Assembly: GCA_963678465.1 (NCBI GenBank)
Contig: OY782858.1
Coordinates: forward strand, 496,001 to 560,000
DNA: 64,000 nt
Direction: 5' to 3'
DNA from: Paludibacter sp963678465
Lineage (GTDB): Bacteria > Bacteroidota > Bacteroidia > Bacteroidales > Paludibacteraceae
In this document: positions 1 to 8,514 of the stretch, piece by piece
Layout of the letters: the number at the start of each line of letters is the position of its first letter
Numbering within the stretch: position 1 is the first letter of the stretch
Position numbers and translations under genes: made by a program
Notes under the pieces: generated by a model
Database searches by the model: none
Told to the model about the DNA's origin: nothing
What the model saw: the letters and a program-made list of their open reading frames with translations, nothing else

Positions 1-763
1 CTGGAAAGCTTTCTTCCATACTTCCTTCCATAGTTTTAGGCAATTGCATGGTGGGCTTTATCATTCCTGAGGCTGATTCGCCCGGTGCGGCTTCGTGATC
101 TACGTTGCCATTAGGCATAACTACTATCATTGGTTTTGCTTTGCCCTGAGCGATAAGGTTATCGAGAATCTGAGCTGTACGTCCGAGCGCTATCCATGCT
201 TCTTCGTCGCCGCCCATGCCGTGCAGTAAATACAAAACAGGATATTTTTTATTTCCTGTCTCGTATCCGGCTGGAGTGTATATGGTTAGCCTTCTTTTCA
301 TGTTCAGCGTCGGGCTGTTGTACCAGCAACGGGTCACCGAGCCATGTGGCACATTATTTACACTATAGAGCTTTCCTTTTTCGCCGCCAACGATAAAAAC
401 ATTGGTGACTGAAGCCACATCACGAATCATATACACGTTGGAAGGATCCTGTGTTTTCAGTCCATCTACTATAAAAGAATAACTGTATAGTTCGGATACA
501 AGTGGTTCATTGGTAGTAAATTCCCAAACTCCATCCTTGTTTTCCGTCAAAGAAGCTTTGCCTGCTTCTCCGTTTTTTCCGGCAGGGAGAAAATCGCCTG
601 TCACTTCAATCTTTATTGCTTTTGGAGCTTTTAGTCTGAAAGTGACAGTGTTGTTTTCATGAATTTCGGGTGAAACAATGTTTTGTTGTCCCCACAAAGC
701 TTGTTGGGCAAATGCACTGATATTGATAATAAATAGAGCCAGAATAAAGTTGATTTTTTTCAT
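1..763 (-). CDS. Secreted esterase (enterochelin esterase/feruloyl esterase-like), C-terminus outside window
   Basis: Reading begins at the ATG at 761-763 and is still open at base 1, so about 254 N-terminal residues are visible. A signal peptide (hydrophobic core, then AFAQ near residue 19) is followed by a beta-sandwich domain like the N-terminal early-set domain of Bacteroidetes esterases (about residues 30-110, with the phrase KVTFRLKAPKA-like spacing), then the start of an esterase D type alpha/beta hydrolase with YPVLYLLHGMGGDEEAW. The catalytic GxSxGG and the Asp/His would lie outside the window. The family cleaves ester side chains from plant polysaccharides or siderophores; the substrate here cannot be told. 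No neighbouring polysaccharide genes are visible on this side. Confidence 0.8.
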   Translation of the reverse strand, partial: MKKINFILALFIINISAFAQQALWGQQNIVSPEIHENNTVTFRLKAPKAIKIEVTGDFLPAGKNGEAGKASLTENKDGVWEFTTNEPLVSELYSYSFIVDGLKTQDPSNVYMIRDVASVTNVFIVGGEKGKLYSVNNVPHGSVTRCWYNSPTLNMKRRLTIYTPAGYETGNKKYPVLYLLHGMGGDEEAWIALGRTAQILDNLIAQGKAKPMIVVMPNGNVDHEAAPGESASGMIKPTMQLPKTMEGSMEESFP

Positions 764-812
764 ATTCAGTATTTTAATTATTGATTTTTTTATTTTAGAA
801 TGATTTGGGATT

Positions 813-1742
813 TTATTCAAGGTTATAAATCAATCCTTTGATCACCATTTTTTTCTTTAAATCTCTCACAGTGGCGGCTTGCTTCTCTTTCAGGGCATTG
901 TAGTAGGGTAGAGCCAGGGTGGCAGTTTCCGACTCGGGATAAGTTTTGAACAGGTAATCGTAAGCTTCTGCGAAATAGGGTGATAGTTCTTTGTTGGCAA
1001 CATTGCTGTACAAATTTGTTTTGCCGTAACCGCTAATCAGATAACTAAGGTAGGCTTTTTTATAGGTATTGCAATTGTCGAGCAGTACAAAAGCAGGATT
1101 GTTTTTAATAAAATTCTCGTACCACAAAATCCTGTTTATAAGTTGTTGAGGCGAAATTATTATGGTCTGATCCATAGCAAATCCTTCGGCGCTTTCCATA
1201 CTTATTTCGTTCAGATAGCTTTTCATTGGTTCCGAAAGCAGAAACGACAGGTGTTGAAAGGCAAACGGGCGATATTGTTCAATATAGGTCATTCCATCGG
1301 TCGACGAAAATTTAAAGCCATTTTGCTGAAGTAGAGTCAGATAGTTTTTGATTTTTTTTGATATGGGCTCACCGGAGAATATAACCGAGTAATCTGTGGT
1401 GTCGTTGTGAAGTTTTTCGTTCAGATTCAGTTCTATTGTGTCCATCAAATGCTGATAAATGACGAATGCCGTATCGCAAAGTCCCTGACTTTGATTTGTG
1501 AATGTAGTTTTAAACTGTTCTACTGCTTTTGTTGCCGATGAAGCATTGGAACTGTCGAGTTGCTGCACAAAAGCACGGTATTCCGTTATTTTGGGGTTCT
1601 CAAGTTGAAGTGCAAGCGTGTCGTTGAAATGATATCTTGCGGAGTCTTTGTCCGGATTGTCATTGCCAGATTTTTTATTGCAGGCTGTAAATGAAATAAT
1701 TATACAAACTGATAATAGTAAACGTTGAAGTAGATCTTTCAT
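813..1742 (-). CDS. Hypothetical lipoprotein
   Basis: A 309-residue protein. I chose the ATG at 1740-1742 because it puts a lipoprotein signal at the N-terminus: MKDLLQRLLLSVCII then SFTAC, with the lipid-modified Cys at about residue 21. An upstream in-frame start would add 28 charged residues in front and hide the signal. The mature part is mostly alpha-helical in appearance, with many Gln, Leu and Tyr residues, and contains no motif I recognise. It is probably anchored in the outer or inner membrane facing the periplasm. It lies downstream of nothing obvious and 50 bases upstream of the esterase, so the two may be cotranscribed. Function unknown. Confidence 0.75.
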   Translation of the reverse strand: MKDLLQRLLLSVCIIISFTACNKKSGNDNPDKDSARYHFNDTLALQLENPKITEYRAFVQQLDSSNASSATKAVEQFKTTFTNQSQGLCDTAFVIYQHLMDTIELNLNEKLHNDTTDYSVIFSGEPISKKIKNYLTLLQQNGFKFSSTDGMTYIEQYRPFAFQHLSFLLSEPMKSYLNEISMESAEGFAMDQTIIISPQQLINRILWYENFIKNNPAFVLLDNCNTYKKAYLSYLISGYGKTNLYSNVANKELSPYFAEAYDYLFKTYPESETATLALPYYNALKEKQAATVRDLKKKMVIKGLIYNLE

Positions 1743-1898
1743 GATGCATTGTTTTTTTAATGAATGCAAATTTCTATAAACATTTTGAAATGTACAAGTT
1801 TTCGAACTTTTATTATGCTTTGTCAAAATAAATATAGTTTAAAAGTGAAGTGAGGAATGTTGTGGAATTTTCTCAGTTTGAATTGAAGTTGGCAAGCA

Positions 1899-2465
1899 TT
1901 ACTTCTCGTTAGTTAATCTCGATTGCAAATCGTTGACTTGTAAATAGCTTGCCGGTGAAAATAAATAGGTGTTGTGCAACGATAGATAAGCCCAGCAATG
2001 AAGTGAGTGATTTGTTTTTTTGAATGGAAGTTCCAGATTTATGCTTTCGGCATCGCGCGATATGCAATTCTGTCGGTGAATCACGGTTTTTGTTTCAGGA
2101 AACAAAAATACCCAACTGATCATGTCGTTGGGCGAAGCGCCGTGCAACAGATCAGTATTCCAGCTCATCCGAACGCTGTTTGCGTTTATTATTTTCATTT
2201 CAATACCTGTAATTGGCACTAATGCGCCCATCGAAATGGTGAGTTTTGAGTAATCAAGACAAAAAGTTGTACCGGTTTTGACTACTGCATCTTTTTGTGC
2301 CAAAGCAATTGCATCATTGAAACCTTCCTGCTCTCCAAACGTGCGTTCAAATACACTTCGAAGACAAGAGAGCTCTTTTTTGGCATATGCTGTTCTTGCC
2401 TGAGCATTTTTTGATGATTCGGAGTAATTCATGGTTGATTTGTTTGACGATTTTGTTTTGTCCAT
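1899..2465 (-). CDS. DUF6266-like protein
   Basis: A 188-residue protein with no signal peptide. The middle and C-terminal parts resemble DUF6266, a Bacteroidetes family of unknown role: an LDYSKLTISMGAL segment (about residues 70-82), a MSWNTD segment (about 99-104) and a final beta-rich stretch with LELPF and WAYLSL. The usual N-terminal motif of that family, which starts with a Gly-rich KG.LGGFSGKVG.VVG-like stretch, is absent; this copy begins with a Ser/Lys-rich tail instead. Either the protein is an N-terminally shortened relative or a distant cousin. It stands alone between putA and the lipoprotein gene. The family assignment is from pattern memory and is moderate in certainty. Confidence 0.55.
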   Translation of the reverse strand: MDKTKSSNKSTMNYSESSKNAQARTAYAKKELSCLRSVFERTFGEQEGFNDAIALAQKDAVVKTGTTFCLDYSKLTISMGALVPITGIEMKIINANSVRMSWNTDLLHGASPNDMISWVFLFPETKTVIHRQNCISRDAESINLELPFKKTNHSLHCWAYLSLHNTYLFSPASYLQVNDLQSRLTNEK

Positions 2466-2613
2466 ATTCTTTATTGTATATTTTAGCAGGCGAAGACTAT
2501 TAAATTAAATGTCTATGGAAGTTGATTTCACCGAATAAATCAATGATCAACATGCAAATATACATGAAAAAAAGCTTTGTTTATTGTGAAATGCTCAATA
2601 CGGGTAAAAAGAA

Positions 2614-2656
2614 CACTCCGTGAATTCGTCAATAACAATTGCGAATTCACGGAGTG
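2614..2656 (-). terminator. Rho-independent terminator of putA
   Basis: A perfect 15-bp stem (arms 2614-2628 and 2642-2656, CACTCCGTGAATTCG and its complement) encloses a 13-base loop. Read on the minus strand it is followed by TTCTTTTT. It lies 18 bases after the putA stop codon. Confidence 0.85.
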
Positions 2657-2673
2657 ATATAAAAGGGATTGCT

Positions 2674-5600
2674 TTATTCAGGAGTTTCGGTGATGCTTCC
2701 GTAGCGGTGATACTCGAAAGCAATGCTTTGTTCTTTTACATAGTGCAACAATTCCAGCCTTCCTTCATTGAGTGGTCTTTGCATAGCAATATATTTGCCC
2801 AGTTCGGCCGCTTTTTTATAAACTTCCATAGAAAGATCAGCTGAGCAAGTGCGTATACGTTCATATTTGTGCATCGAATCTATAAACTCAGTTTCGGTGT
2901 GTAGTTGTATTTGCTCAGGTTTGAGAAAGGTTCGTAAAGCCGCCAGATGGTAGTTAGCATTGTCGATGCTGATGACAAGATTTGTATTTACGATATTGGC
3001 CGCCGTCATTATCTTTATGATATCAGAGAGTTCATCCTGTGGCTGAACGCGGAATAAGATATTTTTCAAAGGCAAATAACGGAAAATATTCTGTTCGCCC
3101 ATTAAATGATAAATGTCGCGTTCCACCGAAAATTCTTCTTCGAAATTTCTCTGATAACTTGACGTTGAGCTTTCGTAACTTTTTTTATCTTTGTTTCGAA
3201 AAGCACCAGCATAAGTTTTGAATTCGCCTATCTGCTTCGAACCATTATCTATATCATTATCCGTGATGTTTACAAAGCAGGTAACATAATTGGGTCCTCC
3301 GGCTTTAATGCCACCGCCGAATGCCGAACGCTTCATTCCGCCAAATGGTTGACGGCTCACAATGGCACCGGTAATGCCTCGATTGATATAGAGATTGCCA
3401 GCTTCGATACTGTTTTTCCAGCGTTTCTGTTCACTTTCGTCAAGACTTTGAAGTCCGGCGGTAAGTCCGTATTCTGAACTGTTGGCCAGCGCAATAGCAT
3501 GTTCGAAGTTATCGGCACAAACTACCGAAAGCAGTGGAGCAAACAATTCGTTGGTGAAAGTGTAACTGCCCGGCCGGACACCCCATTTTACACAGGGTTT
3601 AAGCATAAAACGCTTTTTGTCAATAAATTCAGGTTTTACCAACCACCATTCGCCTTCTTCCAGATGATCGATGGCATGCAGCAGTTTATCGTTTGTGTTG
3701 GTAATCATTGGTCCTACATAATTACCTCCATTCCAAACGCTTCCTGTATGCAAACTGGTGACAGCATCTGTAAGTTTAGTTTTAAAGTCAGGATCGTTAT
3801 AAACTTCTTTTTCCAGAATTAGCAACGAACAAGCCGAACATTTCTGACCTGCATTGCTGAATGCCGAAGTAACAATGTTCTGAATAGCGTGGTCGCGATC
3901 GGCTGCTGCACTCACTATTATGGCATTTTTACCTCCAGTTTCGGCCGACAACGGACAGGTTGGATTGTTTTCGAGCAAACGGAAGGCCGTATCGGTGCCT
4001 CCGGTCAGGATTGTATGCTTGATAGCTGGATGAGCCGTGAGATAATTCAACGGTTCACGACCATCTGTACAAACTACCTGCAAAGCATCCTTCGGCACAC
4101 CGGCTTCCCAGAAGCATTGAGCAAATTCCCATGCTACAGGCATGGCCACAGTAGCAGGTTTCAGAATAACGGTGTTTCCGCCTGTTAAGGCTGCGGCTAC
4201 ACCGCCTACCGGAATTGCCAACGGAAAATTCCAGGGTGGAATTACAAGCACAATCCCTTTTGGAGTGATAGTGATTGTTTCCAATTGATCGAAGGATTCC
4301 ATGCTTATCGGATAATAACGGCAAAAATCAACTGCTTCCGATACTTCAACATCGCCTTCGGCAAAGGTCTTTCCTGTAATAGCCGACATGCAACCGATCA
4401 GATGACCTCTTTTTTCGCAAAGCAGGTCAGCTGTTTTGTCAAGTAGGATTTTGCGTTGACTGAGGTCCGTTTTTCTCCAGTTCGAACTATCTTTTTCGGC
4501 AACGGCAATGATTTCTTTCACCTGATCGATATTTGAGAGGCTTGTTTTGCAAACACAAATTTCCTCTTCCTGACTCCGATCGAGATATGAATATTGTTTT
4601 TCGGTGATCACTTCCTTGTCGCCTATCTGAACAGGAATTACATAAGGTATATCTGTCGCAGATTTCATCCATTCTTTTCGAATACTGTCGGCCCACAAGC
4701 GGTTCGGGCGCAGGTCGAAATTAGTATCCGGCTCATTTTGAAACCTATGTAAAGAAGCAGGACCTTGCGATTTTACGGCAGAAAGTCTGTTTTGTTTACG
4801 GCGAGGCGTTTTGTCAAGTTTTTCTTTCAGCGAATAAGCTTCGATAAACTGTTGTTGCAGAAAATCCCATTGTGTGCTGTCCACTTTCAGGTTGAACGAA
4901 TAACTCAGGAAATTGTCGACACCCGTATTTTCATCGAGTCGGCGTACCAGATAGGAAATGGCATTCAGAAAATGTTCGTCTTTCACTACCGGAGTGTAAA
5001 GAATAATCTGTTTTCCAAGCTGACGCATGACGCGTGGCAGGTGATTGGCCATTCCTTCGAGCATTTCGAAAGTTACAAATTCTTCAACACCGTTTTTCTG
5101 AGCCAGCAGATAAGCATATCCTATGCTGAAAAAGTTATGCGAAGCTACACCCACGTGCAGGGCTTTCGCGTTTTCGGGCAATAAAGCCCTGTCAAGTATG
5201 TGCAGGTAATTGGCATCAACTTCTACTTTTGTTCTGAAAACAGGAACTTCCCAACCTTTAAGCGATGATACAATGGACTCCATTTGCAGGTTGGCACCTT
5301 TAACTAAACGCATTTTGAGCGGTGCGCCTCCGGCAGCACGACGTTCGGTGCCAAATTCAATCAGTTCGGTCTGAAAACTCCAGGCATCGGGCAGATAAGC
5401 CTGAATCACTATTCCAGCCGAATAATCTTTGAACTGCGGATAGGAGAGGACTGTCTTGAATACATCGAGTGTTAGTTCGGTATCTTTGTATTCCTCCATA
5501 TCGAGATTCACAAATTTTGCGCTTTTATTGCCTTTTTCGTCGGTGTAAGGAAAGTCGATGGCCTGTTGATAGATGCGGGCAAGACGCTCGCACAGGTCAA

Positions 5601-6186
5601 TTTTGTTTTGTTCGTAATTCAGGGCATTGATTTGAGCATAAATCCCCGATATTTTTATCGAAATATAATTGATGCGTGGATCCTTGAGTGCTTCAAGGTA
5701 ATGTTCGTAGCGATGATTGGCTTCGCCGTCGCCGAGCACTACTTCGCCGAGCAGGTTTACATTCTGACCAATCTGTTGTTCGCGACGGGCATTGAGATGT
5801 TTGTTCAGAAATGATGCTTTTTCGTTGATAATGACATTGGAAGTATCGGAGCGAAGTCGTTTTTTAAAAACCGGAACAGCAATAAAATCGAACCAATAAC
5901 CAAAAGTTGTGAATAGTTTTAATAAATAGGCATCTGACGAACTGAAAAATTGCGGAACTCCATAGCGTTCAATCAATACCTTCATGCGCAGGGCTAACTT
6001 TTTATTGTCCCTGATTTGCGAAGATTCGTCCAGCAGTTTCGATAGCAGTACTTTATCGCCGGGGTTTTGAATCAGAATGGCATACTTTTTTTGTTCTTTG
6101 AGTTCGGTGGCAGTGATTTCTTTTTCCGATTTTTCGAGAAATTGTTTTCCCCAATCTATGACTTCGTTGGTTGTGATTTTTTCCAT
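2674..6186 (-). CDS. putA: Bifunctional proline dehydrogenase / L-glutamate gamma-semialdehyde dehydrogenase
   Basis: A 1170-residue enzyme that oxidises proline to glutamate in two steps: an FAD-dependent proline dehydrogenase, then an NAD-dependent aldehyde dehydrogenase. The PRODH barrel spans about residues 130-430 (QAYLPDA at 262-268, RLVKGAN near 293-299, and EML near 374-376). The aldehyde dehydrogenase covers about 540-1000: PPWNFPLAIP at 650-659, catalytic Glu749 in SAETGGKN and catalytic Cys783 in AGQKCSACS. There is no N-terminal ribbon-helix-helix DNA-binding domain, so it is not expected to be a self-regulating PutA. About 170 further C-terminal residues carry no catalytic motif. 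It is monocistronic, with its own terminator. The ATG at 6184-6186 opens directly into the conserved N-terminal helices. Confidence 0.95.
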   Translation of the reverse strand: MEKITTNEVIDWGKQFLEKSEKEITATELKEQKKYAILIQNPGDKVLLSKLLDESSQIRDNKKLALRMKVLIERYGVPQFFSSSDAYLLKLFTTFGYWFDFIAVPVFKKRLRSDTSNVIINEKASFLNKHLNARREQQIGQNVNLLGEVVLGDGEANHRYEHYLEALKDPRINYISIKISGIYAQINALNYEQNKIDLCERLARIYQQAIDFPYTDEKGNKSAKFVNLDMEEYKDTELTLDVFKTVLSYPQFKDYSAGIVIQAYLPDAWSFQTELIEFGTERRAAGGAPLKMRLVKGANLQMESIVSSLKGWEVPVFRTKVEVDANYLHILDRALLPENAKALHVGVASHNFFSIGYAYLLAQKNGVEEFVTFEMLEGMANHLPRVMRQLGKQIILYTPVVKDEHFLNAISYLVRRLDENTGVDNFLSYSFNLKVDSTQWDFLQQQFIEAYSLKEKLDKTPRRKQNRLSAVKSQGPASLHRFQNEPDTNFDLRPNRLWADSIRKEWMKSATDIPYVIPVQIGDKEVITEKQYSYLDRSQEEEICVCKTSLSNIDQVKEIIAVAEKDSSNWRKTDLSQRKILLDKTADLLCEKRGHLIGCMSAITGKTFAEGDVEVSEAVDFCRYYPISMESFDQLETITITPKGIVLVIPPWNFPLAIPVGGVAAALTGGNTVILKPATVAMPVAWEFAQCFWEAGVPKDALQVVCTDGREPLNYLTAHPAIKHTILTGGTDTAFRLLENNPTCPLSAETGGKNAIIVSAAADRDHAIQNIVTSAFSNAGQKCSACSLLILEKEVYNDPDFKTKLTDAVTSLHTGSVWNGGNYVGPMITNTNDKLLHAIDHLEEGEWWLVKPEFIDKKRFMLKPCVKWGVRPGSYTFTNELFAPLLSVVCADNFEHAIALANSSEYGLTAGLQSLDESEQKRWKNSIEAGNLYINRGITGAIVSRQPFGGMKRSAFGGGIKAGGPNYVTCFVNITDNDIDNGSKQIGEFKTYAGAFRNKDKKSYESSTSSYQRNFEEEFSVERDIYHLMGEQNIFRYLPLKNILFRVQPQDELSDIIKIMTAANIVNTNLVISIDNANYHLAALRTFLKPEQIQLHTETEFIDSMHKYERIRTCSADLSMEVYKKAAELGKYIAMQRPLNEGRLELLHYVKEQSIAFEYHRYGSITETPE

Positions 6187-6593
6187 ATCTTTTTTAATAT
6201 TGTTTCAACGATAGAAAATATTTAAAGTAATTTTTTCCGAAAGATAACTGAAAAAATTTGAAAAAAATTAATAATCAATCAAATAATAATATGTTAAATT
6301 GAATATTTTCTGTTTGATGATTTCTGTTTTGTTTTTTTAAATGTTTGTAAGTTTTTTAGATAATTTGCTTATGATTGTTTATTAATTTGTATCATTTTAA
6401 TTGGAAGTGATGGTTGTTTTTTGTTTTGAATAGTTGAATATTTTGAGATAAAAGTTACATTTATGGGCGAAAACCTGCATTTATGTAAGCTTCTGCTTCA
6501 TGCGCTGTCTGCTTTTATTCAACTTTTAAAGTCATTTAAAATTATATGTTTGTTCTTCGGATCATATTTTTTGAGAAATAGATGAATATTTAT

Positions 6594-6624
6594 TTTGTAG
6601 TTTCAATAAAAAGTTATTTCTTTG
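6594..6624 (+). promoter_or_regulatory. Promoter of the Rrf2-family gene
   Basis: TTTG at 6594-6597, a 19-base spacer and TTTCTTTG at 6617-6624, one mismatch from the Bacteroidetes -7 consensus TAnnTTTG. The expected transcription start is near 6631, which places the operator candidate at 6632-6649 directly on the start site. Inferred from consensus only. Confidence 0.5.
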
Positions 6625-6631
6625 CATAAAA

Positions 6632-6649
6632 TAATACAAGTAGGTAGTA
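6632..6649. promoter_or_regulatory. Operator candidate 1 (TAATAC-N6-GTAGTA)
   Basis: An interrupted inverted repeat, TAATAC AAGTAG GTAGTA, four bases before the GTG start of the Rrf2 gene and followed by TATA. The same layout (TACTAC-N6-GTAGTATATA) occurs at 7084-7101 in front of the hemerythrin gene. The shared right half extends to ten bases. Likely bound by the adjacent Rrf2 protein, giving autorepression; this is inference. Confidence 0.55.
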
Positions 6650-6653
6650 TATA

Positions 6654-7067
6654 GTGAAATTGTCAAAAACATCAGAGTACGCATTACGGATATTGATTTA
6701 TATGGCCAAAGAGCCGAATAAATTGTATACAGCCACCCAGCTTGTAAAGGAATTGGGAGTTTCGGATAAATACCTGCGCCGTTTGATGACCGATTTGTCG
6801 AAAGCCGGATTTATTAAAAGTGTTCAGGGGCGCGATGGTGGTTACACTTTTATGAAAAGCACCAATGAAATATTTCTTTTTGATGTGATTGATTCGGTGG
6901 AAGGGATGGAAAAACTGAATGGCTGTGTGCTTGGATTTGAACATTGCTCGGATACTACGCCTTGCGCAATGCACGATACATGGCAGCATATAAGGGTGCA
7001 ATTGAATAAGGTTTTTCGGGAAACAAATCTGTCGGACATGGATTTTGAAAAGATATTGAGATACTAA
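6654..7067 (+). CDS. Rrf2-family Fe-S transcriptional regulator (NsrR/IscR-like)
   Basis: A 137-residue winged-helix regulator starting at GTG; the start is fixed by the family's typical MKLSKTSEYALRIL opening. The helix-turn-helix covers about residues 25-60 and the wing includes GRDGGY at 59-64. Three cysteines, Cys91, Cys98 and Cys104, plus His107 have almost the same spacing as the cluster ligands of IscR (Cys92, Cys98, Cys104, His107), so an Fe-S cluster is likely. Family members sense nitric oxide, iron or Fe-S status. It is the first gene of a run of five plus-strand genes for hemerythrin and Fe-S repair proteins, which points to an NO or oxidative Fe-S damage sensor. The candidate operator lies on its own promoter. 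Confidence 0.88.
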   Translation: MKLSKTSEYALRILIYMAKEPNKLYTATQLVKELGVSDKYLRRLMTDLSKAGFIKSVQGRDGGYTFMKSTNEIFLFDVIDSVEGMEKLNGCVLGFEHCSDTTPCAMHDTWQHIRVQLNKVFRETNLSDMDFEKILRY

Positions 7068-7083
7068 TTTTTTTCACCATAAA

Positions 7084-7101
7084 TACTACTTTGTTGTAGT
7101 A
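7084..7101. promoter_or_regulatory. Operator candidate 2 (TACTAC-N6-GTAGTA)
   Basis: A perfect 6-bp inverted repeat with a 6-base spacer, TACTAC TTTGTT GTAGTA, followed by TATA, 36 bases before the hemerythrin ATG. It matches the site at 6632-6649 at 11 of 12 arm positions. No good promoter consensus was found next to it. Confidence 0.6.
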
Positions 7102-7137
7102 TATAATTAATTTTTAATCAACAGAAAAATAAAACTT

Positions 7138-7692
7138 ATGGAAGCCATTGCAATGCTGGTAAAGGAGCATGATAGTATGCTGAAAATGATTAAAGTAACA
7201 AGAACAATTCTGAACACAGACGATGTGAAATCAGTAGAAATTGATCATGTGGAGCAAATTATCGACTTCATTGTCAATTTTGCCGATAAATATCATCATC
7301 TGAAAGAAGAAGATGTGCTGTTTATGGAAATGCAAAAAAACGGCATGTCGACCGAAAGTGGTCCTATCGCTGTGATGTTGTCGGAGCACGACAAAGGCCG
7401 TGTTTATATAAAGCAAGCTCTCGAAGGTGTTGCTAAATTTAAATCAGGAGACAATAGGGCTTATGACGAAATCAGAGTCAATCTTCTGAATTATTGCGAA
7501 TTACTTGTAAATCATATTGCTAAAGAGAACAATATTTTGTACCCAATGGCTCAGCGAATTTTACCCGAAAATATAGTGTCGGCTATGACTGTACAATTTG
7601 AAAAAACAAATTCGTTAAGCGTAGAAAATGAGTATTTTGATAAGTATTTGAGACGTGTGGATGAATTGAGTGCTATTTATTTAAATGAATAA
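7138..7692 (+). CDS. Hemerythrin domain-containing protein
   Basis: A 184-residue soluble four-helix protein. Candidate di-iron ligands are at family positions: His11 in KEHD, His53/His54 with Glu57/Glu58 in YHHLKEED, His84 in SEHDKGR, and His126 with Glu130 in NHIAKEN. It therefore probably carries a non-haem di-iron site that binds O2, NO or peroxide. It lies 70 bases after the Rrf2 gene and 13 bases before ric (or overlapping it, if ric starts earlier), so it is likely cotranscribed with ric. The protein is close in layout to bacterial hemerythrin-like proteins involved in microaerobic growth and Fe-S protection. The exact ligand it reacts with cannot be told from sequence. Confidence 0.88.
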   Translation: MEAIAMLVKEHDSMLKMIKVTRTILNTDDVKSVEIDHVEQIIDFIVNFADKYHHLKEEDVLFMEMQKNGMSTESGPIAVMLSEHDKGRVYIKQALEGVAKFKSGDNRAYDEIRVNLLNYCELLVNHIAKENNILYPMAQRILPENIVSAMTVQFEKTNSLSVENEYFDKYLRRVDELSAIYLNE

Positions 7693-7705
7693 AAACGATA
7701 TAATA

Positions 7706-8401
7706 ATGGAAAAATACAGAAATGTAAAAATAGGCGAAATTGTAACAAATGATTTCAGAGCCGCAGAAATTTTCAAAAACGCAGGCATTGATTTTTGCTG
7801 CGGAGGTAACCAAAGTCTGGAACAGGCTTGTAGTGAAAAAAAAATTGATATTGCTGTGCTCGAAGCCGAATTGGCTAAACTTGAGAAAACAACGGTGAAT
7901 GCCCTGCACAATTTTAATGAGTGGAGTCTTGATTTTTTGTCGGACTACATCGTGAATACGCATCACAAAACTGTTCAGAAACTTTTGCCACAATTACTGG
8001 CTTATACTCAAAAAATTGAACAGGTTCATGGTGCGCACCACCCGGAGCTGGTCGAAATTGCCGGTTTGTTTTCGCAAATCAATGATGAATTGTTACAGCA
8101 TCTCAGAAATGAGGAAGAAGTTCTGTTCCCGGCCATCAAAGAGCTGCTGAGAACCAATTCGGCAGAAGCCAAAGCAACTGTAATTTCGGAAATTACAAGA
8201 ATGACAGGCGAACATGAATTTGCAGGAGGAGCAATGGATAAAATCAATGTGTTGAGCGATAATTATAGTGTGCCGGCTGATGGTTGTAACACTTATAAGG
8301 TGGCCTACAAACTGCTGGAGCAATTTGAGGATGACTTACATATTCATGTTCATCTCGAAAATAATATATTATATCCCAAGGCTTTGTATCTCGCAAAATA
8401 G
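7706..8401 (+). CDS. ric: Iron-sulfur cluster repair di-iron protein (RIC/ScdA/YtfE)
   Basis: A 231-residue protein from the ATG at 7706, which gives the usual short lead into the ScdA_N domain; an ATG at 7685 overlapping the hemerythrin gene would add seven residues. The ScdA_N/DUF542 domain (about residues 1-60) has Cys31-Cys32 in GIDFCCGG. The hemerythrin-like domain follows, with His86/His87, His132, Glu136/Glu137, His170, a His cluster at 212-216 and Glu218 as candidate ligands. RIC proteins repair Fe-S clusters damaged by nitric oxide or peroxide and can supply iron. Position directly after the hemerythrin gene and downstream of an Rrf2 regulator matches NO-regulated ric genes elsewhere. 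Confidence 0.92.
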   Translation: MEKYRNVKIGEIVTNDFRAAEIFKNAGIDFCCGGNQSLEQACSEKKIDIAVLEAELAKLEKTTVNALHNFNEWSLDFLSDYIVNTHHKTVQKLLPQLLAYTQKIEQVHGAHHPELVEIAGLFSQINDELLQHLRNEEEVLFPAIKELLRTNSAEAKATVISEITRMTGEHEFAGGAMDKINVLSDNYSVPADGCNTYKVAYKLLEQFEDDLHIHVHLENNILYPKALYLAK

Positions 8402-8514
8402 AAATACTGCCAATAGCTTTATTTCGAAAAAAAGAAGCATAACTTAAATGTAAGAAATGATCGCATTATCTTCTCTCAACAATTTGTAAAACAACAATTT
8501 TATTCAACGAAAAA

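Larger units (their letters stand above)
6187..6653. other. AT-rich divergent intergenic region putA / rrf2
   Basis: A 467-base, strongly AT-rich stretch between divergently transcribed genes. It holds the promoter and operator candidates of the Rrf2 gene near its right end. I see no gene, repeat or RNA in the rest, and no clear TAnnTTTG box for putA. Confidence 0.6.

Noticed and set aside
2555..2562. CAAATATA as a promoter for the DUF6266-like gene
   Set aside because: It is an exact minus-strand TATATTTG box but no -33 element is at the right distance; left out of the feature list.
7685..7706. Earlier start of ric at 7685
   Set aside because: It overlaps the hemerythrin gene and adds residues not typical for the family; the 7706 ATG gives the usual N-terminus, though the earlier start is not excluded.
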